The notes under the pieces: model-generated
Databases searched by the model: none
What the model was told of the DNA's origin: nothing
What the model saw: only the letters and a program-made list of their open reading frames with translations
Shown: piece by piece, positions 1 to 8,630 of the stretch
Layout of the letters: each line of letters opens with the position of its first letter
Numbering within the stretch: position 1 is the stretch's first letter
Source of the DNA: Flavobacteriaceae bacterium
GTDB taxonomy: Bacteria > Bacteroidota > Bacteroidia > Flavobacteriales > Flavobacteriaceae
NCBI GenBank assembly: GCA_947446865.1
Contig: CANFHX010000002.1
Coordinates: 1-64,000, forward strand
Direction: 5' to 3'
DNA length: 64,000 nt
Position numbers and translations under genes: made by a program

Positions 1-585
1 ATCTTCTGTTATGCAGTAGAAGGAAAAGGATCTAAAAGTTTTGATACTGCTAAAGGATTTTGTTTTTCAAACCCAATTGCAGCACATACTTTATTGCAAA
101 AAATCACCGATACCACCATTTTATATTTAAAAGAAAAAGTAAAAGCAGGTTGCAACGCCATTCAGATTTTTGATTCTTGGGGCGGAATGTTATCGCCAGT
201 GGATTACCAAGAATTCTCTTGGAACTACATCAACCAAATTATTGAAGCAATAGCCGACGAAACTAAGGTTATCGTTTTCGGAAAAGGTTGTTGGTTTGCT
301 TTGGGCGAAATGGCACAATCTAAAGCAGCAGCACTTGGTGTAGATTGGACTTGTTCTCCAACCAATGCGCGCTATTTAACTGGAGGCAAAATCACCTTAC
401 AAGGGAATTTCGATCCAAGCCGTTTGCTTTCTCCAATTCCAACCATCAAAAAAATGGTACACCAAATGATAGACGAATTCGGAAAAGACAATTATATTGT
501 AAATCTTGGTCACGGAATTTTACCAAATATTCCCGTAGATCACGCCAAGGCTTTTGTGGAGGCAGTGAAAGAGTATAACCAATAA
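1..585 (+). CDS. hemE: Uroporphyrinogen decarboxylase, 3' part
   Basis: This enzyme removes four carboxyl groups from uroporphyrinogen III to make coproporphyrinogen III in cytoplasmic heme synthesis. The reading frame is open from base 1, so the 5' end lies outside the window; about 194 C-terminal residues are present. Recognisable UroD blocks are the DSWGG segment after the AIQIFD strand, the GKGCW strand and the C-terminal GHGILPNIP loop typical of the family end. Two other heme genes follow on the same strand, which supports the call. The first in-frame start codon inside the window is an internal TTG and is not the true start. Confidence 0.95.
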   Translation: MFCYAVEGKGSKSFDTAKGFCFSNPIAAHTLLQKITDTTILYLKEKVKAGCNAIQIFDSWGGMLSPVDYQEFSWNYINQIIEAIADETKVIVFGKGCWFALGEMAQSKAAALGVDWTCSPTNARYLTGGKITLQGNFDPSRLLSPIPTIKKMVHQMIDEFGKDNYIVNLGHGILPNIPVDHAKAFVEAVKEYNQ

Positions 586-591
586 TTAAAA

Positions 592-978
592 ATGGTGAAA
601 CAATTAGTAATATGTCTTGGAATTTTAACATTATTTAGTTGCAATGACACTAAAAGAAATGCAAAAAAAATAAACCAACATATTGAAAATATTGAAATCA
701 AATCTCCCAAAAAATCTAAAGAGGAAAATAATCCTTTAAGAAAAAAAATTCTTGGAATTTGGACTAGTAAAGGTGCAATAAATGCAGATTTCAAAATTGA
801 CGAAAAAACTTTTTATTATGTTGATGACTTTGCAAATTATAAATATTCTTTAACCGGAAATACAATTACAATTAACTACCCAGATTATATTTACAAAGGG
901 AAGGTTTCTTTTATAAATGACACATTGATTTTAAGTAATAATGAAAGTGAAGTCAAATATTGGAAATTTAAAGAATAA
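592..978 (+). CDS. Small lipoprotein of unknown function in the heme cluster
   Basis: The 128-residue product starts with a lipoprotein signal peptide ending in LFSC, so lipidation would be at Cys17. A Lys/Asn-rich linker follows. The C-terminal 75 residues (GIWTS, then alternating strands with YKYSLTGNTITINYPDY and KYWKF) look like a small all-beta domain of lipocalin-like character. It begins 6 bases after hemE and ends 6 bases before hemF, so it is very probably co-transcribed with them. I do not recognise a named family, and a heme-related role is only a guess from position. Confidence 0.7.
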   Translation: MVKQLVICLGILTLFSCNDTKRNAKKINQHIENIEIKSPKKSKEENNPLRKKILGIWTSKGAINADFKIDEKTFYYVDDFANYKYSLTGNTITINYPDYIYKGKVSFINDTLILSNNESEVKYWKFKE

Positions 979-984
979 AATTTA

Positions 985-1890
985 ATGAAAGACAAATTCT
1001 ACAAATACATACTAAACCTCCAAGACCAGATCACTTCCAAACTAGAAGCGATTGATGGCGGTGCCAAATTCCGTGAGGACATTTGGGAACGACCAGAAGG
1101 CGGTGGCGGACGAACACGAGTAATCGAAAACGGAAATGCCATCGAAAAAGGAGGCGTAAACATCTCAGCAGTGCACGGAAAATTGCCCGATTCCATGCAA
1201 AAACTCTTCAACGTTGGAGAAGCCGATTTCTTTGCCTGCGGATTGAGTTTGGTGATTCATCCTAAAAACCCAATGGCACCGACGGTTCATGCCAATTGGC
1301 GGTATTTCGAAATGTACGACGATAACGGAAAAGTAATTAATTCCTGGTTTGGTGGCGGACAAGATTTAACCCCTTATTATTTATTTGAAGAAGACGGAAT
1401 CCATTTTCATCAAACCTGTAAAACGGCTTGCGACAAACACAATCCAGAGTTTTATCCAAAATATAAAAAGCAATGCGATGACTATTTTTGGAACGCTCAC
1501 CGAAATGAAGCTCGTGGCCTTGGCGGATTATTTTTTGATTATTGCAAAACAACCGAAGTCATGAACATGGAAGATTGGTTTAATTTTGTAACCGAAGTTG
1601 GTGATAGTTTCCTAGAAGCCTATGCGCCAATTTTAGAACGAAGAAAAGAGTTACCTTACACACCAGAACAACGAACTTGGCAAGAAATCCGCCGAGGTCG
1701 TTACGTCGAATTCAATTTAGTACACGACAAAGGCACCCTTTTCGGACTAAAAACCAACGGCCGAATCGAAAGTATTTTAATGTCCTTACCACCACATGTG
1801 CAATGGCATTACGACCACAATCCTGAAGCAGGAAGTGAAGAAGAAAAATTAATTCAAGTATTAGAAAAACCAATAGAATGGCTAAATTAG
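985..1890 (+). CDS. hemF: Aerobic coproporphyrinogen III oxidase
   Basis: This oxygen-dependent enzyme converts coproporphyrinogen III to protoporphyrinogen IX by two oxidative decarboxylations. The 301-residue length is normal for HemF. Family blocks visible are GGGGRTRV near residue 40, HANWRYFE, the WFGGGQDLTPYY block, EARGLGGLFFDY, and the C-terminal RRGRYVEFNLVHDKGTLFGLKT followed by SLPPHVQW. It follows hemE and the small lipoprotein gene at short spacing, consistent with one transcript. Use of HemF implies an aerobic lifestyle at least part of the time. Confidence 0.97.
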   Translation: MKDKFYKYILNLQDQITSKLEAIDGGAKFREDIWERPEGGGGRTRVIENGNAIEKGGVNISAVHGKLPDSMQKLFNVGEADFFACGLSLVIHPKNPMAPTVHANWRYFEMYDDNGKVINSWFGGGQDLTPYYLFEEDGIHFHQTCKTACDKHNPEFYPKYKKQCDDYFWNAHRNEARGLGGLFFDYCKTTEVMNMEDWFNFVTEVGDSFLEAYAPILERRKELPYTPEQRTWQEIRRGRYVEFNLVHDKGTLFGLKTNGRIESILMSLPPHVQWHYDHNPEAGSEEEKLIQVLEKPIEWLN

Positions 1891-1892
1891 TC

Positions 1893-1998
1893 CATTAAGA
1901 AATTAAGAAAATTAAGTCTAACTCATAATTAAACTTAATACCTTAATGGTTAAAAAAATAGTAAAAATAACTTCGCTTTGCGCCTTAGCGTCTTCGCG
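1893..1998 (+). repeat. Dispersed-repeat-like intergenic segment between hemF and hemB
   Basis: The 19 bases ACTTAATACCTTAATGGTT at 1933-1951 recur exactly, inverted, at 9795-9813, and both lie in runs of related TTAAG/CTTAA words. Directly after, 1976-1991 (CTTTGCGCCTTAGCGT) matches 18639-18655 apart from one indel and one or two bases. The segment therefore joins fragments of two repeat families found elsewhere in the window. Confidence 0.6.
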
Positions 1999-2015
1999 AG
2001 AAAAAACAAAATAGT

Positions 2016-3008
2016 ATGTTCCCATTACAAAGACCCAGAAGATTACGCGTTAACGAATCCATTAGAAGTTTAGTCCGCGAAACCACATTAAGTCCCTCTG
2101 ATTTCATGTTCCCAATGTTCATAGCAGAAGGCGAAAATTATAAAGTTGAAATCCCATCAATGCCCGGAATTTTCCGACGCTCCATTGACCTAACCGTTCA
2201 AGAAGTAAAAGAATTATTCGCTTTAGGAATCCGTGCCGTAAACATTTATGTAAAAGTAGACGAATCCCTAAAAGACAACACAGGAAAAGAAGCCTGGAAT
2301 CCCAACGGATTGATGCAACGCGCCATCCAAGCCATAAAAACCGCCTGCCCCGAAATGATCGTTATGCCCGATGTGGCTTTAGATCCCTATTCCATTTATG
2401 GTCACGACGGAATCATCGAAAATGGCGCTATTGCCAACGATGCCACCAACGAAGCCCTAGTAAAAATGGCAGTTTCTCATGCTCAAGCAGGAGCCGATTT
2501 TGTGGCACCAAGCGACATGATGGACGGCCGAGTTCTAAGATTGCGCCAAGGTCTAGACGCTGCAGGGTTCCAAAATGTGGGCATCATGAGTTATTCCGCC
2601 AAATATGCCTCGGCATTTTATGGCCCTTTTCGCGATGCTCTCGACAGCGCACCAGTCGATAATGCCGATATCCCCAAAGACAAAAAAACCTACCAAATGG
2701 ACTATGCCAACCGCATCGAAGCCATCCGAGAAGCCCTTATGGACGTCGAAGAAGGCGCCGACATGGTCATGGTAAAACCCGGAATTGCCTATCTCGACAT
2801 CGTTCGCGAGGTAAAAAATGCCGTAAATGTTCCCGTAACCGTTTTCCACGTTTCGGGCGAATACGCCATGATAAAAGCCGCTGCCGAAAGAGGTTGGCTC
2901 GATCACGACAAAATCATGATGGAACAATTAATGTGCATCAAACGTGCAGGAGCAAGTCTAATTTCGACTTATTTTGCAAAAGAAGCAGCAATTATTCTTA
3001 ATAAGTAG
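2016..3008 (+). CDS. hemB: Delta-aminolevulinic acid dehydratase (porphobilinogen synthase)
   Basis: This enzyme condenses two 5-aminolevulinate molecules to porphobilinogen. The 330-residue length is typical. The two Schiff-base lysine regions are visible: the SYSAKYASAFYGPFRDA block near residue 195 and the MVKPGIAYLD block near residue 250. MPDVALDPYSIYGHDG is the usual metal-site region, but here the classic zinc cysteines are replaced (ALDPYSIYGHDG), which suggests a magnesium-type rather than a zinc-type enzyme. It lies 125 bases after hemF, and the gap carries dispersed-repeat sequence. Confidence 0.96.
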   Translation: MFPLQRPRRLRVNESIRSLVRETTLSPSDFMFPMFIAEGENYKVEIPSMPGIFRRSIDLTVQEVKELFALGIRAVNIYVKVDESLKDNTGKEAWNPNGLMQRAIQAIKTACPEMIVMPDVALDPYSIYGHDGIIENGAIANDATNEALVKMAVSHAQAGADFVAPSDMMDGRVLRLRQGLDAAGFQNVGIMSYSAKYASAFYGPFRDALDSAPVDNADIPKDKKTYQMDYANRIEAIREALMDVEEGADMVMVKPGIAYLDIVREVKNAVNVPVTVFHVSGEYAMIKAAAERGWLDHDKIMMEQLMCIKRAGASLISTYFAKEAAIILNK

Positions 3009-3040
3009 GAGCGAACGGCTCGGGATTTATCCGTAAAGGT

Positions 3041-3142
3041 AATTCCTGCTTTCCGTTTCAATCTGTCATTGCGGGGAACGAAGCATCCAATAACATTATT
3101 CGTTTGTCGCAATGCCAGGATTTCCACTGCAATCAGGGCTAA
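3041..3142 (-). repeat. Diverged dispersed repeat, copy 1, with nested element
   Basis: On the minus strand this segment starts with TTAGCCCTGATT and ends with ACGGAAAGCAGGAATT. The same two end blocks in the same order and orientation bracket 10652-10769 on the plus strand (TTAGCCCTGATT and GCGGATAGCAGGATT). The middle parts differ. In this copy the middle contains GTCATTGCGGGGAACGAAGC (3065-3084), which is itself a member of a second family also present at 9056-9085 and 49486-49511. Confidence 0.6.
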
Positions 3143-3204
3143 AAAGTAAGCCTATTGCATTTTTGTTATTGATATAAATCATATTTTAAATTAATAAGAA
3201 ACCC

Positions 3205-3212
3205 TAACTTTG
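3205..3212 (+). promoter_or_regulatory. Candidate -7 element for the c-type cytochrome gene
   Basis: TAACTTTG matches the Bacteroidota -7 consensus TAnnTTTG and lies 20 bases ahead of the ATG at 3233. No clear TTG sits at the usual -33 distance, so only the -7 part is supported. Confidence 0.5.
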
Positions 3213-3232
3213 AATTTCAAAAAAGAAACCAA

Positions 3233-3646
3233 ATGAAAACAATCCTAAAATCTCTTTTATTTGCAACGCTAGTAGTATTTACAATCAGTTGTGGAGGAAA
3301 AAAAGACGACCAAGATTTTGGCAAAAAAGAAACTACCGAAGAAACAAAACCAGATAATTCTGCATTTCCACTAGCCGAAAAAGGAAAAGAAATCTTTGAA
3401 GGCAAAGGAATATGCATTACTTGCCACAAAACCGATGTAAAATTAGTCGGACCAAGTTTAATAGACATTGCCAAAATCTATAAAGAAAAAAATGCAAGCA
3501 TTGCAACCTTCTTAAAAGGCGACGAAGAAGCAATAGTAGACCCAACACAATACGAAGTTATGAAAACCAACTTCGCTTTAACCAAAACCTTCACCGACGA
3601 AGAAAGACTAGCCTTGGAGCAATACGTTTTAAGTCAAGGAAAGTAA
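3233..3646 (+). CDS. Class I c-type cytochrome lipoprotein
   Basis: This is a small electron carrier expected to be anchored to a membrane facing the periplasm. The N-terminal signal peptide ends with a lipobox (TISC, lipidated Cys20), followed by a charged linker. The heme-binding motif is CITCH (Cys61, Cys64, His65). A methionine in the YEVMKTNF segment (about residue 110) is the likely sixth iron ligand, and the spacing fits a mono-heme class I fold of about 85 residues. Its redox partners are not in the window. It stands alone, with a -7 promoter element just upstream. Confidence 0.88.
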   Translation: MKTILKSLLFATLVVFTISCGGKKDDQDFGKKETTEETKPDNSAFPLAEKGKEIFEGKGICITCHKTDVKLVGPSLIDIAKIYKEKNASIATFLKGDEEAIVDPTQYEVMKTNFALTKTFTDEERLALEQYVLSQGK

Positions 3647-3669
3647 CCCAAAACACTCACAGTTCGGAT

Positions 3670-3690
3670 CCCCTCTCCTTTGGAGAGGGG
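3670..3690. terminator. Perfect GC-rich hairpin downstream of the cytochrome gene
   Basis: CCCCTCTCC and GGAGAGGGG form a perfect 9-bp stem around TTT. It lies 24 bases after the cytochrome stop. GC-rich sequence follows for about 12 bases before a TTTTT run, so it is not a textbook intrinsic terminator. It could equally be a dispersed palindrome inserted here. Confidence 0.5.
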
Positions 3691-3738
3691 CCGGGGGTGC
3701 GGTTTTTATATATAGATTAATACTCCCGAAAAACCTAA

Positions 3739-4212
3739 ATGACACAAATTGTTTTCTTTAAAAGTCCATTAGGTATTACCAAAATTGTAGGTGATGTAAA
3801 CGGTATTTCCGAAATTTCCGTTTCCGATGAAGGCGAAGTATCTGTCTCTATTCCAAAAGAATTAGAACCAGCCGTTATACAATTGCAAGACTATTTTGAA
3901 GGAAAACGAACCCATTTCAACTTAAAATTAAATCCCAAAGGCACCGAATTCCAACAAAGAGTTTGGCAAGAATTACTTAATATCCCATTCGGAAAAACCC
4001 TCTCCTATTTAGAATTATCCAAAAAACTTGGCGATGTAAAAGCCATCCGAGCCGTAGCAGCAGCCAATGGCAAAAACCCACTATGGATTGTCGTTCCTTG
4101 CCACAGAGTCATAGGGACCGATGGCTCCTTAACCGGTTACGCTGGTGGATTAGGACGAAAAAAGTGGCTTTTAGAACACGAAAACCCAACAAATCAACAA
4201 AGCCTTTTTTGA
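3739..4212 (+). CDS. ogt: Methylated-DNA--[protein]-cysteine S-methyltransferase
   Basis: This suicide enzyme repairs O6-alkylguanine in DNA by moving the alkyl group to its own cysteine. The acceptor motif is PCHRVIG with Cys121. The DNA-binding helix-turn-helix region precedes it (QRVWQELLNIPFGKTLSYLELS, then IRAVAAANGKNP), and the family's C-terminal YAGGLGRKKWLLEHE is present. The 157-residue length fits Ogt-type proteins without an Ada domain. It is flanked on both sides by repeat-rich intergenic DNA, so it is probably transcribed alone. Confidence 0.94.
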   Translation: MTQIVFFKSPLGITKIVGDVNGISEISVSDEGEVSVSIPKELEPAVIQLQDYFEGKRTHFNLKLNPKGTEFQQRVWQELLNIPFGKTLSYLELSKKLGDVKAIRAVAAANGKNPLWIVVPCHRVIGTDGSLTGYAGGLGRKKWLLEHENPTNQQSLF

Positions 4213-4215
4213 ATT

Positions 4216-4327
4216 TCAAAAATCAATTTCAATTGCAATATCAAAATTCAACTTCAAAAAATGAAATTTTTTAATTCGTGTAATTTACAAAACAATTAAT
4301 TTGTGAAAATTCGTGCAATTCGTGTCA
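4216..4327. repeat. Two word-like repeat segments downstream of ogt
   Basis: 4216-4260 (minus strand) contains TTGAATTTTG, ATTGCAATTGA and ATTGATTTTTGA. The same words recur at 5160-5205 and, in part, at 50728-50768. 4271-4327 contains ATTCGTG and AATTTGTG words related to the inverted repeats at 8499-8612 and 60036-60113. The rest of the gap, to 4404, is AT-rich with no gene seen. Confidence 0.55.
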
Positions 4328-4404
4328 AAAAACAATGAATCTGTTTCGAAAAACATTTTTTTTCACTATTTTTAAAATCTTAAATTCCTATCAACATCCA
4401 AATT

Positions 4405-5118
4405 ATGATTGAAAAAATTCGGTTAGATACTATTTTATTCCTGGACATAGAAACCGTTCCACAAGAGGAACATTTCAACTCTTTGGATGACGAAATGAAA
4501 TCCCTTTGGGAACACAAAACCCAATACCAACGTAAAGAAGATTTCACCGCCGAAGACTTTTATGACCGAGCCGGCATTTGGGCCGAATTTGGAAAAATCG
4601 TCTGCATCTCGGTAGGATATTTTATCACCAAAGGCGACGTCCGCAATTTTAGAGTAACCTCCTTTTTTGGCGAAGAAAAAAAGATATTAGTAGACTTTAA
4701 TAATCTGTTAAATAACCATTTCAATGCACCACAACATATTCTGTGTGGGCATAATGCCAAAGAATTCGACTTTCCGTTTATTGCCCGAAGAATGATTATC
4801 AACCAAGTTTCTATCCCAAACAAACTCAATTTATTTGGAAAAAAACCATGGGAAATAGCACATTTGGATACTTTAGAATTATGGAAATTTGGTGATTACA
4901 AGCATTTCACTTCCTTAAAATTACTAACCAAAATCCTCGGAATTCCTTCCCCTAAAGGCGATATCGACGGCAGTCAAGTAGGGCATGTTTTTTATGTTGA
5001 AAAAGACATCGACCGCATTGTAACCTATTGTGAAAAAGACGTCATTGCCGTTGCTCAAGTTTTCCTTCGTTTTAGAAAAGAAGATTTGTTAATTGAAGAC
5101 GAAATTATTCACGTATAG
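4405..5118 (+). CDS. 3'-5' exonuclease-like protein (DNA polymerase B exonuclease-related)
   Basis: The 237-residue protein has the DEDD-type exonuclease signature: LFLDIETVP near residue 13 (Asp14, Glu16), a central CGHNAKEFDFPFIARR block (second aspartate) and a C-terminal YCEKDVIAVAQVF (last aspartate). This order fits the predicted 3'-5' exonuclease family related to PolB proofreading domains (PF10108). It has no polymerase domain. The substrate is unknown; RNA or DNA trimming is the family expectation. Confidence 0.82.
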   Translation: MIEKIRLDTILFLDIETVPQEEHFNSLDDEMKSLWEHKTQYQRKEDFTAEDFYDRAGIWAEFGKIVCISVGYFITKGDVRNFRVTSFFGEEKKILVDFNNLLNNHFNAPQHILCGHNAKEFDFPFIARRMIINQVSIPNKLNLFGKKPWEIAHLDTLELWKFGDYKHFTSLKLLTKILGIPSPKGDIDGSQVGHVFYVEKDIDRIVTYCEKDVIAVAQVFLRFRKEDLLIEDEIIHV

Positions 5119-5159
5119 CACTCTGTTTTTAAAATTAGAATTGGCCTTGGATGTTAAAA

Positions 5160-5205
5160 TTGAATTTTGCAATTGATTTTTGACATTGCAATTGATTTGT
5201 TACAT
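5160..5205 (+). repeat. Word-like intergenic repeat (TTGCAATTGATT type)
   Basis: The segment repeats the word GCAATTGATTT twice (about 5168-5178 and 5187-5197) with TTTTTGACATT between. Related words occur at 4216-4260 on the other strand and at 50728-50768. It lies just upstream of the nucleoside-recognition gene. Confidence 0.5.
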
Positions 5206-5221
5206 TTACAAAAAATAACCC

Positions 5222-6661
5222 ATGGTATTAAGTAGATTTTGGTTGGTAATTTTCATTTCGTCCATTGCATTTGTAATTTTCAGTTTATTTTCTGGTAACA
5301 GTTATACCATTGACCATGTTTTAAATGGAAAAAAAGACGATCCTATTTTAATTTCGGAACAATACATCCATCAGATTCCTGCCTTCATTAAAGACAGCAT
5401 TACTAAATCGGAAGATAAAACCTTTACTATCAATCGCGACACACTAAATGCCGATACCACTTATGTTTTTAAAAACAAAGTAGTAAAAATTTATAGCGGT
5501 GTTCAAAAATCGGACGGACTTTTGCCAACTTGCAAAAGCACTTTGATAGATTTGATCTTGCCACTTATGGCTTATTTGGCTTTTTTCTGTGGATTGATGG
5601 AGCTTTTAATTATTTCTGGAGCCTCAGAAAAATTGGCAAAATTATTGAGCCCGGTATTTGTGAAAGTGTTTCCAACAGTTCCCAAAAACCATCCTTCTAT
5701 TTCTTACATGACCCTAAACTTTGCAGCAAATTTCTTAGGATTGGATTCGGCTGCTACGCCATTTGGATTAAAAGCCATGGAAAGTTTACAAGAAATAAAT
5801 CCCGAAAAAGACAAGGCTAGTGACGCCCAAATAATGTTTATGTGCCTGCACGCCTCAGGACTTACCTTAATAGCAACTTCTATAATTGGATATAGAGCCG
5901 CGGCCAATGCCAGCAATCCAGCAGATGTCTTATTGCCGTGTATTATTACTTCTTTTATTGGAACCATTGCTGCTTTTTTAATAGTTGGAATTAAACAAAA
6001 AATCAATTTCAAAAGTGCTTCTTTAGTTGTAGGTTTAATGGTGTTAATTGCTACAATTGTAGGTTTATTAATGTATGTAAACCATTTGGATTTAATTGGT
6101 AAAAACTATTTCACTTCTAATCTTTCAGCGTTAATCTTGGTTGGAATTATTATTTTCACCTTGATTTTTTCCTTTATTAAAGAGAAGAAATTTACAGACG
6201 CGAGTACTACTGTTTATGAAGCATTTGTAGTTGGAGCAAATAATGGAGTTAAAACTGGCGTTACCATTTTTCCTTATGTTTTAGGAATGTTAGTTGCGAT
6301 TTCTTTATTTAGAAACAGCGGTTTATTTGAAATTATTAGCAATTGGATTGCTTTTGCTTTCTCCAATATGGGAGTGAGTAAAGAAATTACCGATGCACTA
6401 CCAGTAGCCATGCTTAGACCTTTTAGTTCTGCAGGCTCACGTGGATTTTTAATTGATTCTATGAATACTTTTGGTGCCGATTCCCTAACGGGAAGATTGA
6501 GCAGCATTTTTCAATGCAGCGCCGAAAGCACTTTTTATGTTATTGCGGTTTACTTTGGTTCTGTGAATATAAAAAACACTCGTTACGCACTTGGAACAAT
6601 GCTTTTAGTAGATTTGATCTGTGTGATTACTGCCATTTTTGTGGCGAGTTGGTTTTTTTAA
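5222..6661 (+). CDS. Nucleoside-recognition (Gate) domain membrane protein, SpmA/SpmB-like fusion
   Basis: The 479-residue protein has an N-terminal membrane anchor, an extracytoplasmic stretch of about 100 residues and then many hydrophobic segments. Two Gate (nucleoside recognition) modules are visible: the first includes LILPLMAYLAFFCGLMELLIISG and NFAANFLGLDSAATPFGLKAM, and the second includes EAFVVGANNGVKTGVTIFPYVLGM and RPFSSAGSRGFLIDSM. This is the layout of fused spore maturation proteins A and B, which are common in non-sporulating Bacteroidota. Transport of a small molecule or ion is likely, but the substrate is not known. Confidence 0.85.
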   Translation: MVLSRFWLVIFISSIAFVIFSLFSGNSYTIDHVLNGKKDDPILISEQYIHQIPAFIKDSITKSEDKTFTINRDTLNADTTYVFKNKVVKIYSGVQKSDGLLPTCKSTLIDLILPLMAYLAFFCGLMELLIISGASEKLAKLLSPVFVKVFPTVPKNHPSISYMTLNFAANFLGLDSAATPFGLKAMESLQEINPEKDKASDAQIMFMCLHASGLTLIATSIIGYRAAANASNPADVLLPCIITSFIGTIAAFLIVGIKQKINFKSASLVVGLMVLIATIVGLLMYVNHLDLIGKNYFTSNLSALILVGIIIFTLIFSFIKEKKFTDASTTVYEAFVVGANNGVKTGVTIFPYVLGMLVAISLFRNSGLFEIISNWIAFAFSNMGVSKEITDALPVAMLRPFSSAGSRGFLIDSMNTFGADSLTGRLSSIFQCSAESTFYVIAVYFGSVNIKNTRYALGTMLLVDLICVITAIFVASWFF

Positions 6662-6672
6662 AATGATGGAAA

Positions 6673-6834
6673 ATGTTACATTCAAGATTAATTTGTCACT
6701 TTATAGGAAATCTTTTTATGTGGATATATTGTGGAGGGAAAAAATCAATTGATGATGTTGCTAAAAATGATAATTCAATATTAGGTTTTATAATTCTCAC
6801 TGTAGTTGTTTTAGTTCTTTATTCTTTCAGATAA
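6673..6834 (+). CDS. Possible small single-pass membrane protein (53 aa)
   Basis: A short frame begins 11 bases after the preceding stop and encodes 53 residues. It has a charged middle (KKSIDDVAKND) and one strong C-terminal transmembrane segment (ILGFIILTVVVLVLYSF) ending in Arg. A cysteine- and glycine-containing N-terminal part (MWIYCGGKK) precedes it. The layout resembles small membrane proteins common in Flavobacterium, but there is no clear homolog I can name, and the reading rests on composition and position only. Confidence 0.5.
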   Translation: MLHSRLICHFIGNLFMWIYCGGKKSIDDVAKNDNSILGFIILTVVVLVLYSFR

Positions 6835-6860
6835 ATTTCTTTAATTGCCTCAACTTTCCG

Positions 6861-6868
6861 TAACTTTA
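6861..6868 (+). promoter_or_regulatory. Candidate -7 element for fumarase
   Basis: TAACTTTA differs at the last base from the TAnnTTTG consensus and lies 20 bases ahead of the fumarase ATG. A TTG at 6845-6847 is too close to be a standard -33 element. Confidence 0.35.
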
Positions 6869-6888
6869 CACATCAAAATTATTTTAAA

Positions 6889-8490
6889 ATGGACTTTATA
6901 TATCAAGACCCGTATCCGATTTTAAAAGACGATACGCAATACAAAAAACTTACTTCCGATTTTGTAAAAGTAGAACAATTTGGCGACAGAGAAATTCTAA
7001 CGGTAGATCCAAAAGCATTAGAATTATTAGCACAGGAAGCCATGAATGATGTTTCGTTTATGTTGCGGACAGCACATTTACAAAAGTTAAACAATATTCT
7101 TAACGATCCAGAAGCAACCGATAACGATAGATTTGTAGCATACAATTTATTGCAAAATGCCTCCGTTGCGGTAGAAGGGCAGTTACCATCTTGTCAAGAT
7201 ACAGGAACGGCTATTGTAATGGCTAAAAAAGGAGAAAGTGTTTTCACTGGTGTGGATGATGCCGAATGGTTGTCTAGAGGAATTTTCAATACGTTTCAAA
7301 ATAAAAATCTTCGGTATTCGCAAATCGTTCCGATTTCGATGTTTGAAGAAAAAAATTCAGGGTCTAATTTGCCTGCACAAATTGATATTTATGCCAAAAA
7401 AGGTACTTCTTATGAGTTTTTATTTCTTACAAAAGGAGGCGGTTCTGCTAATAAAACGTTCTTATATCAAAAAACTAAATCGTTGTTGAATGACAAAGCG
7501 ATGGAGGAATTTGTTCGAGATAAAATTAAAGATTTAGGTACTTCTGCTTGTCCGCCTTACCATTTAGCTTTGGTAATTGGAGGAACTTCTGCCGAAGCAA
7601 ATTTATCTGCTGTGAAAAAAGCATCGGCTGGTTATTTTGACAATCTTCCTACATCAGGAAATATGTCAGGTCAAGCATTCCGCGATTTAGAATGGGAGAA
7701 AAAAGTACTATTATGTTGCCAAGAAAGTGCCATTGGAGCACAATTTGGAGGAAAATATTTCGCACACGATGTTCGGGTTATTCGTTTGCCTCGTCATGCT
7801 GCTTCTTGCCCAGTTGGGTTGGGAGTTTCCTGTTCTGCAGATAGAAATATCAAAGGAAAAATTACTAAAGACGGAGTTTTCTTAGAACAATTGGAAGTAA
7901 ATCCACAGCAGTTTTTACCTGCAACGCCGCCCCATTTGGAGCCAGCAGTTGAGGTAGATTTGAACCGTCCGATGAAAGAAATTTTAGCCGAATTGTCTAA
8001 GTATCCAATTAAAACGCGTTTGAAATTAAACGGTACTTTAATTGTTGCAAGAGATATTGCGCATGCCAAAATTAAAGAACTTTTGGATGCCGGAAAACCA
8101 ATGCCAGAATACTTTAAAAACCATCCTGTCTATTATGCTGGTCCTGCAAAAACTCCAGACGGAATGCCATCGGGAAGTTTTGGGCCAACCACTGCGGGAA
8201 GAATGGACGTTTATGTGGATGAATTTCAAAAAGCGGGTGGAAGCATGATTATGCTTGCTAAAGGAAACCGAACCAAAGAAGTGATGGAAGCATGCAACAA
8301 ATATGGCGGATTCTATCTTGGTTCTATTGGAGGTCCTGCTGCGATATTGGCGCAAGATAATATCTTGAAAGTGGAAGTAGTGGATTTTGAAGAATTAGGA
8401 ATGGAAGCGGTTCGTAAAATCACCGTGAAAAACTTCCCCGCTTTTATCATTACCGACGACAAAGGAAACGATTTCTTTGCGAATTTATAA
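6889..8490 (+). CDS. fumA: Class I (iron-sulfur) fumarate hydratase
   Basis: This TCA-cycle enzyme interconverts fumarate and malate using an oxygen-sensitive [4Fe-4S] cluster. The 533-residue length matches class I enzymes. The N-terminal alpha domain contains the cluster cysteines, seen in [11 protein letters not shown] (about residue 100), [15 protein letters not shown] and the [18 protein letters not shown] region. The C-terminal beta domain starts around residue 345 and contains GPTTAGRMD and GGPAAILA. It appears to be transcribed alone. The numbered E. coli symbols fumA and fumB do not map uniquely onto Bacteroidota homologs. Confidence 0.96.
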   Translation: MDFIYQDPYPILKDDTQYKKLTSDFVKVEQFGDREILTVDPKALELLAQEAMNDVSFMLRTAHLQKLNNILNDPEATDNDRFVAYNLLQNASVAVEGQLPSCQDTGTAIVMAKKGESVFTGVDDAEWLSRGIFNTFQNKNLRYSQIVPISMFEEKNSGSNLPAQIDIYAKKGTSYEFLFLTKGGGSANKTFLYQKTKSLLNDKAMEEFVRDKIKDLGTSACPPYHLALVIGGTSAEANLSAVKKASAGYFDNLPTSGNMSGQAFRDLEWEKKVLLCCQESAIGAQFGGKYFAHDVRVIRLPRHAASCPVGLGVSCSADRNIKGKITKDGVFLEQLEVNPQQFLPATPPHLEPAVEVDLNRPMKEILAELSKYPIKTRLKLNGTLIVARDIAHAKIKELLDAGKPMPEYFKNHPVYYAGPAKTPDGMPSGSFGPTTAGRMDVYVDEFQKAGGSMIMLAKGNRTKEVMEACNKYGGFYLGSIGGPAAILAQDNILKVEVVDFEELGMEAVRKITVKNFPAFIITDDKGNDFFANL

Positions 8491-8498
8491 TTAAGTTG

Positions 8499-8612
8499 AC
8501 ACGAATTTCACCAATTTTCACCAATTGTTAATCGTTTATTATTTCACGAATTTTTAGATTAGTGAAATTTTTATTCAAAAAAATACTTCGTGATAATTTG
8601 TGAAATTTGTGT
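8499..8612. repeat. Long imperfect inverted repeat ahead of the 8631 gene
   Basis: ACACGAATTTCAC (8499-8511) pairs with GTGAAATTTGTGT (8600-8612), 12 of 13 bases plus a G-T pair. Inner segments TTTCACGAATTTTTAGATTAGTGAAA form a second smaller stem. The same arm words recur at 60036-60113 and, less well, at 4271-4327, so this looks like a family of dispersed foldback elements. Confidence 0.6.
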
Positions 8613-8630
8613 TTATAATAAAATAAAAAT

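Noticed and set aside
3670..3690. Strong intrinsic terminator after the cytochrome gene
   Set aside because: The T-run does not follow the stem directly; a GC-rich segment intervenes, so the terminator call is held at moderate confidence.
6845..6868. TTG at 6845 as the -33 element of the fumarase promoter
   Set aside because: Spacing to the -7 candidate is 13 bases, much less than the usual 19 or so.
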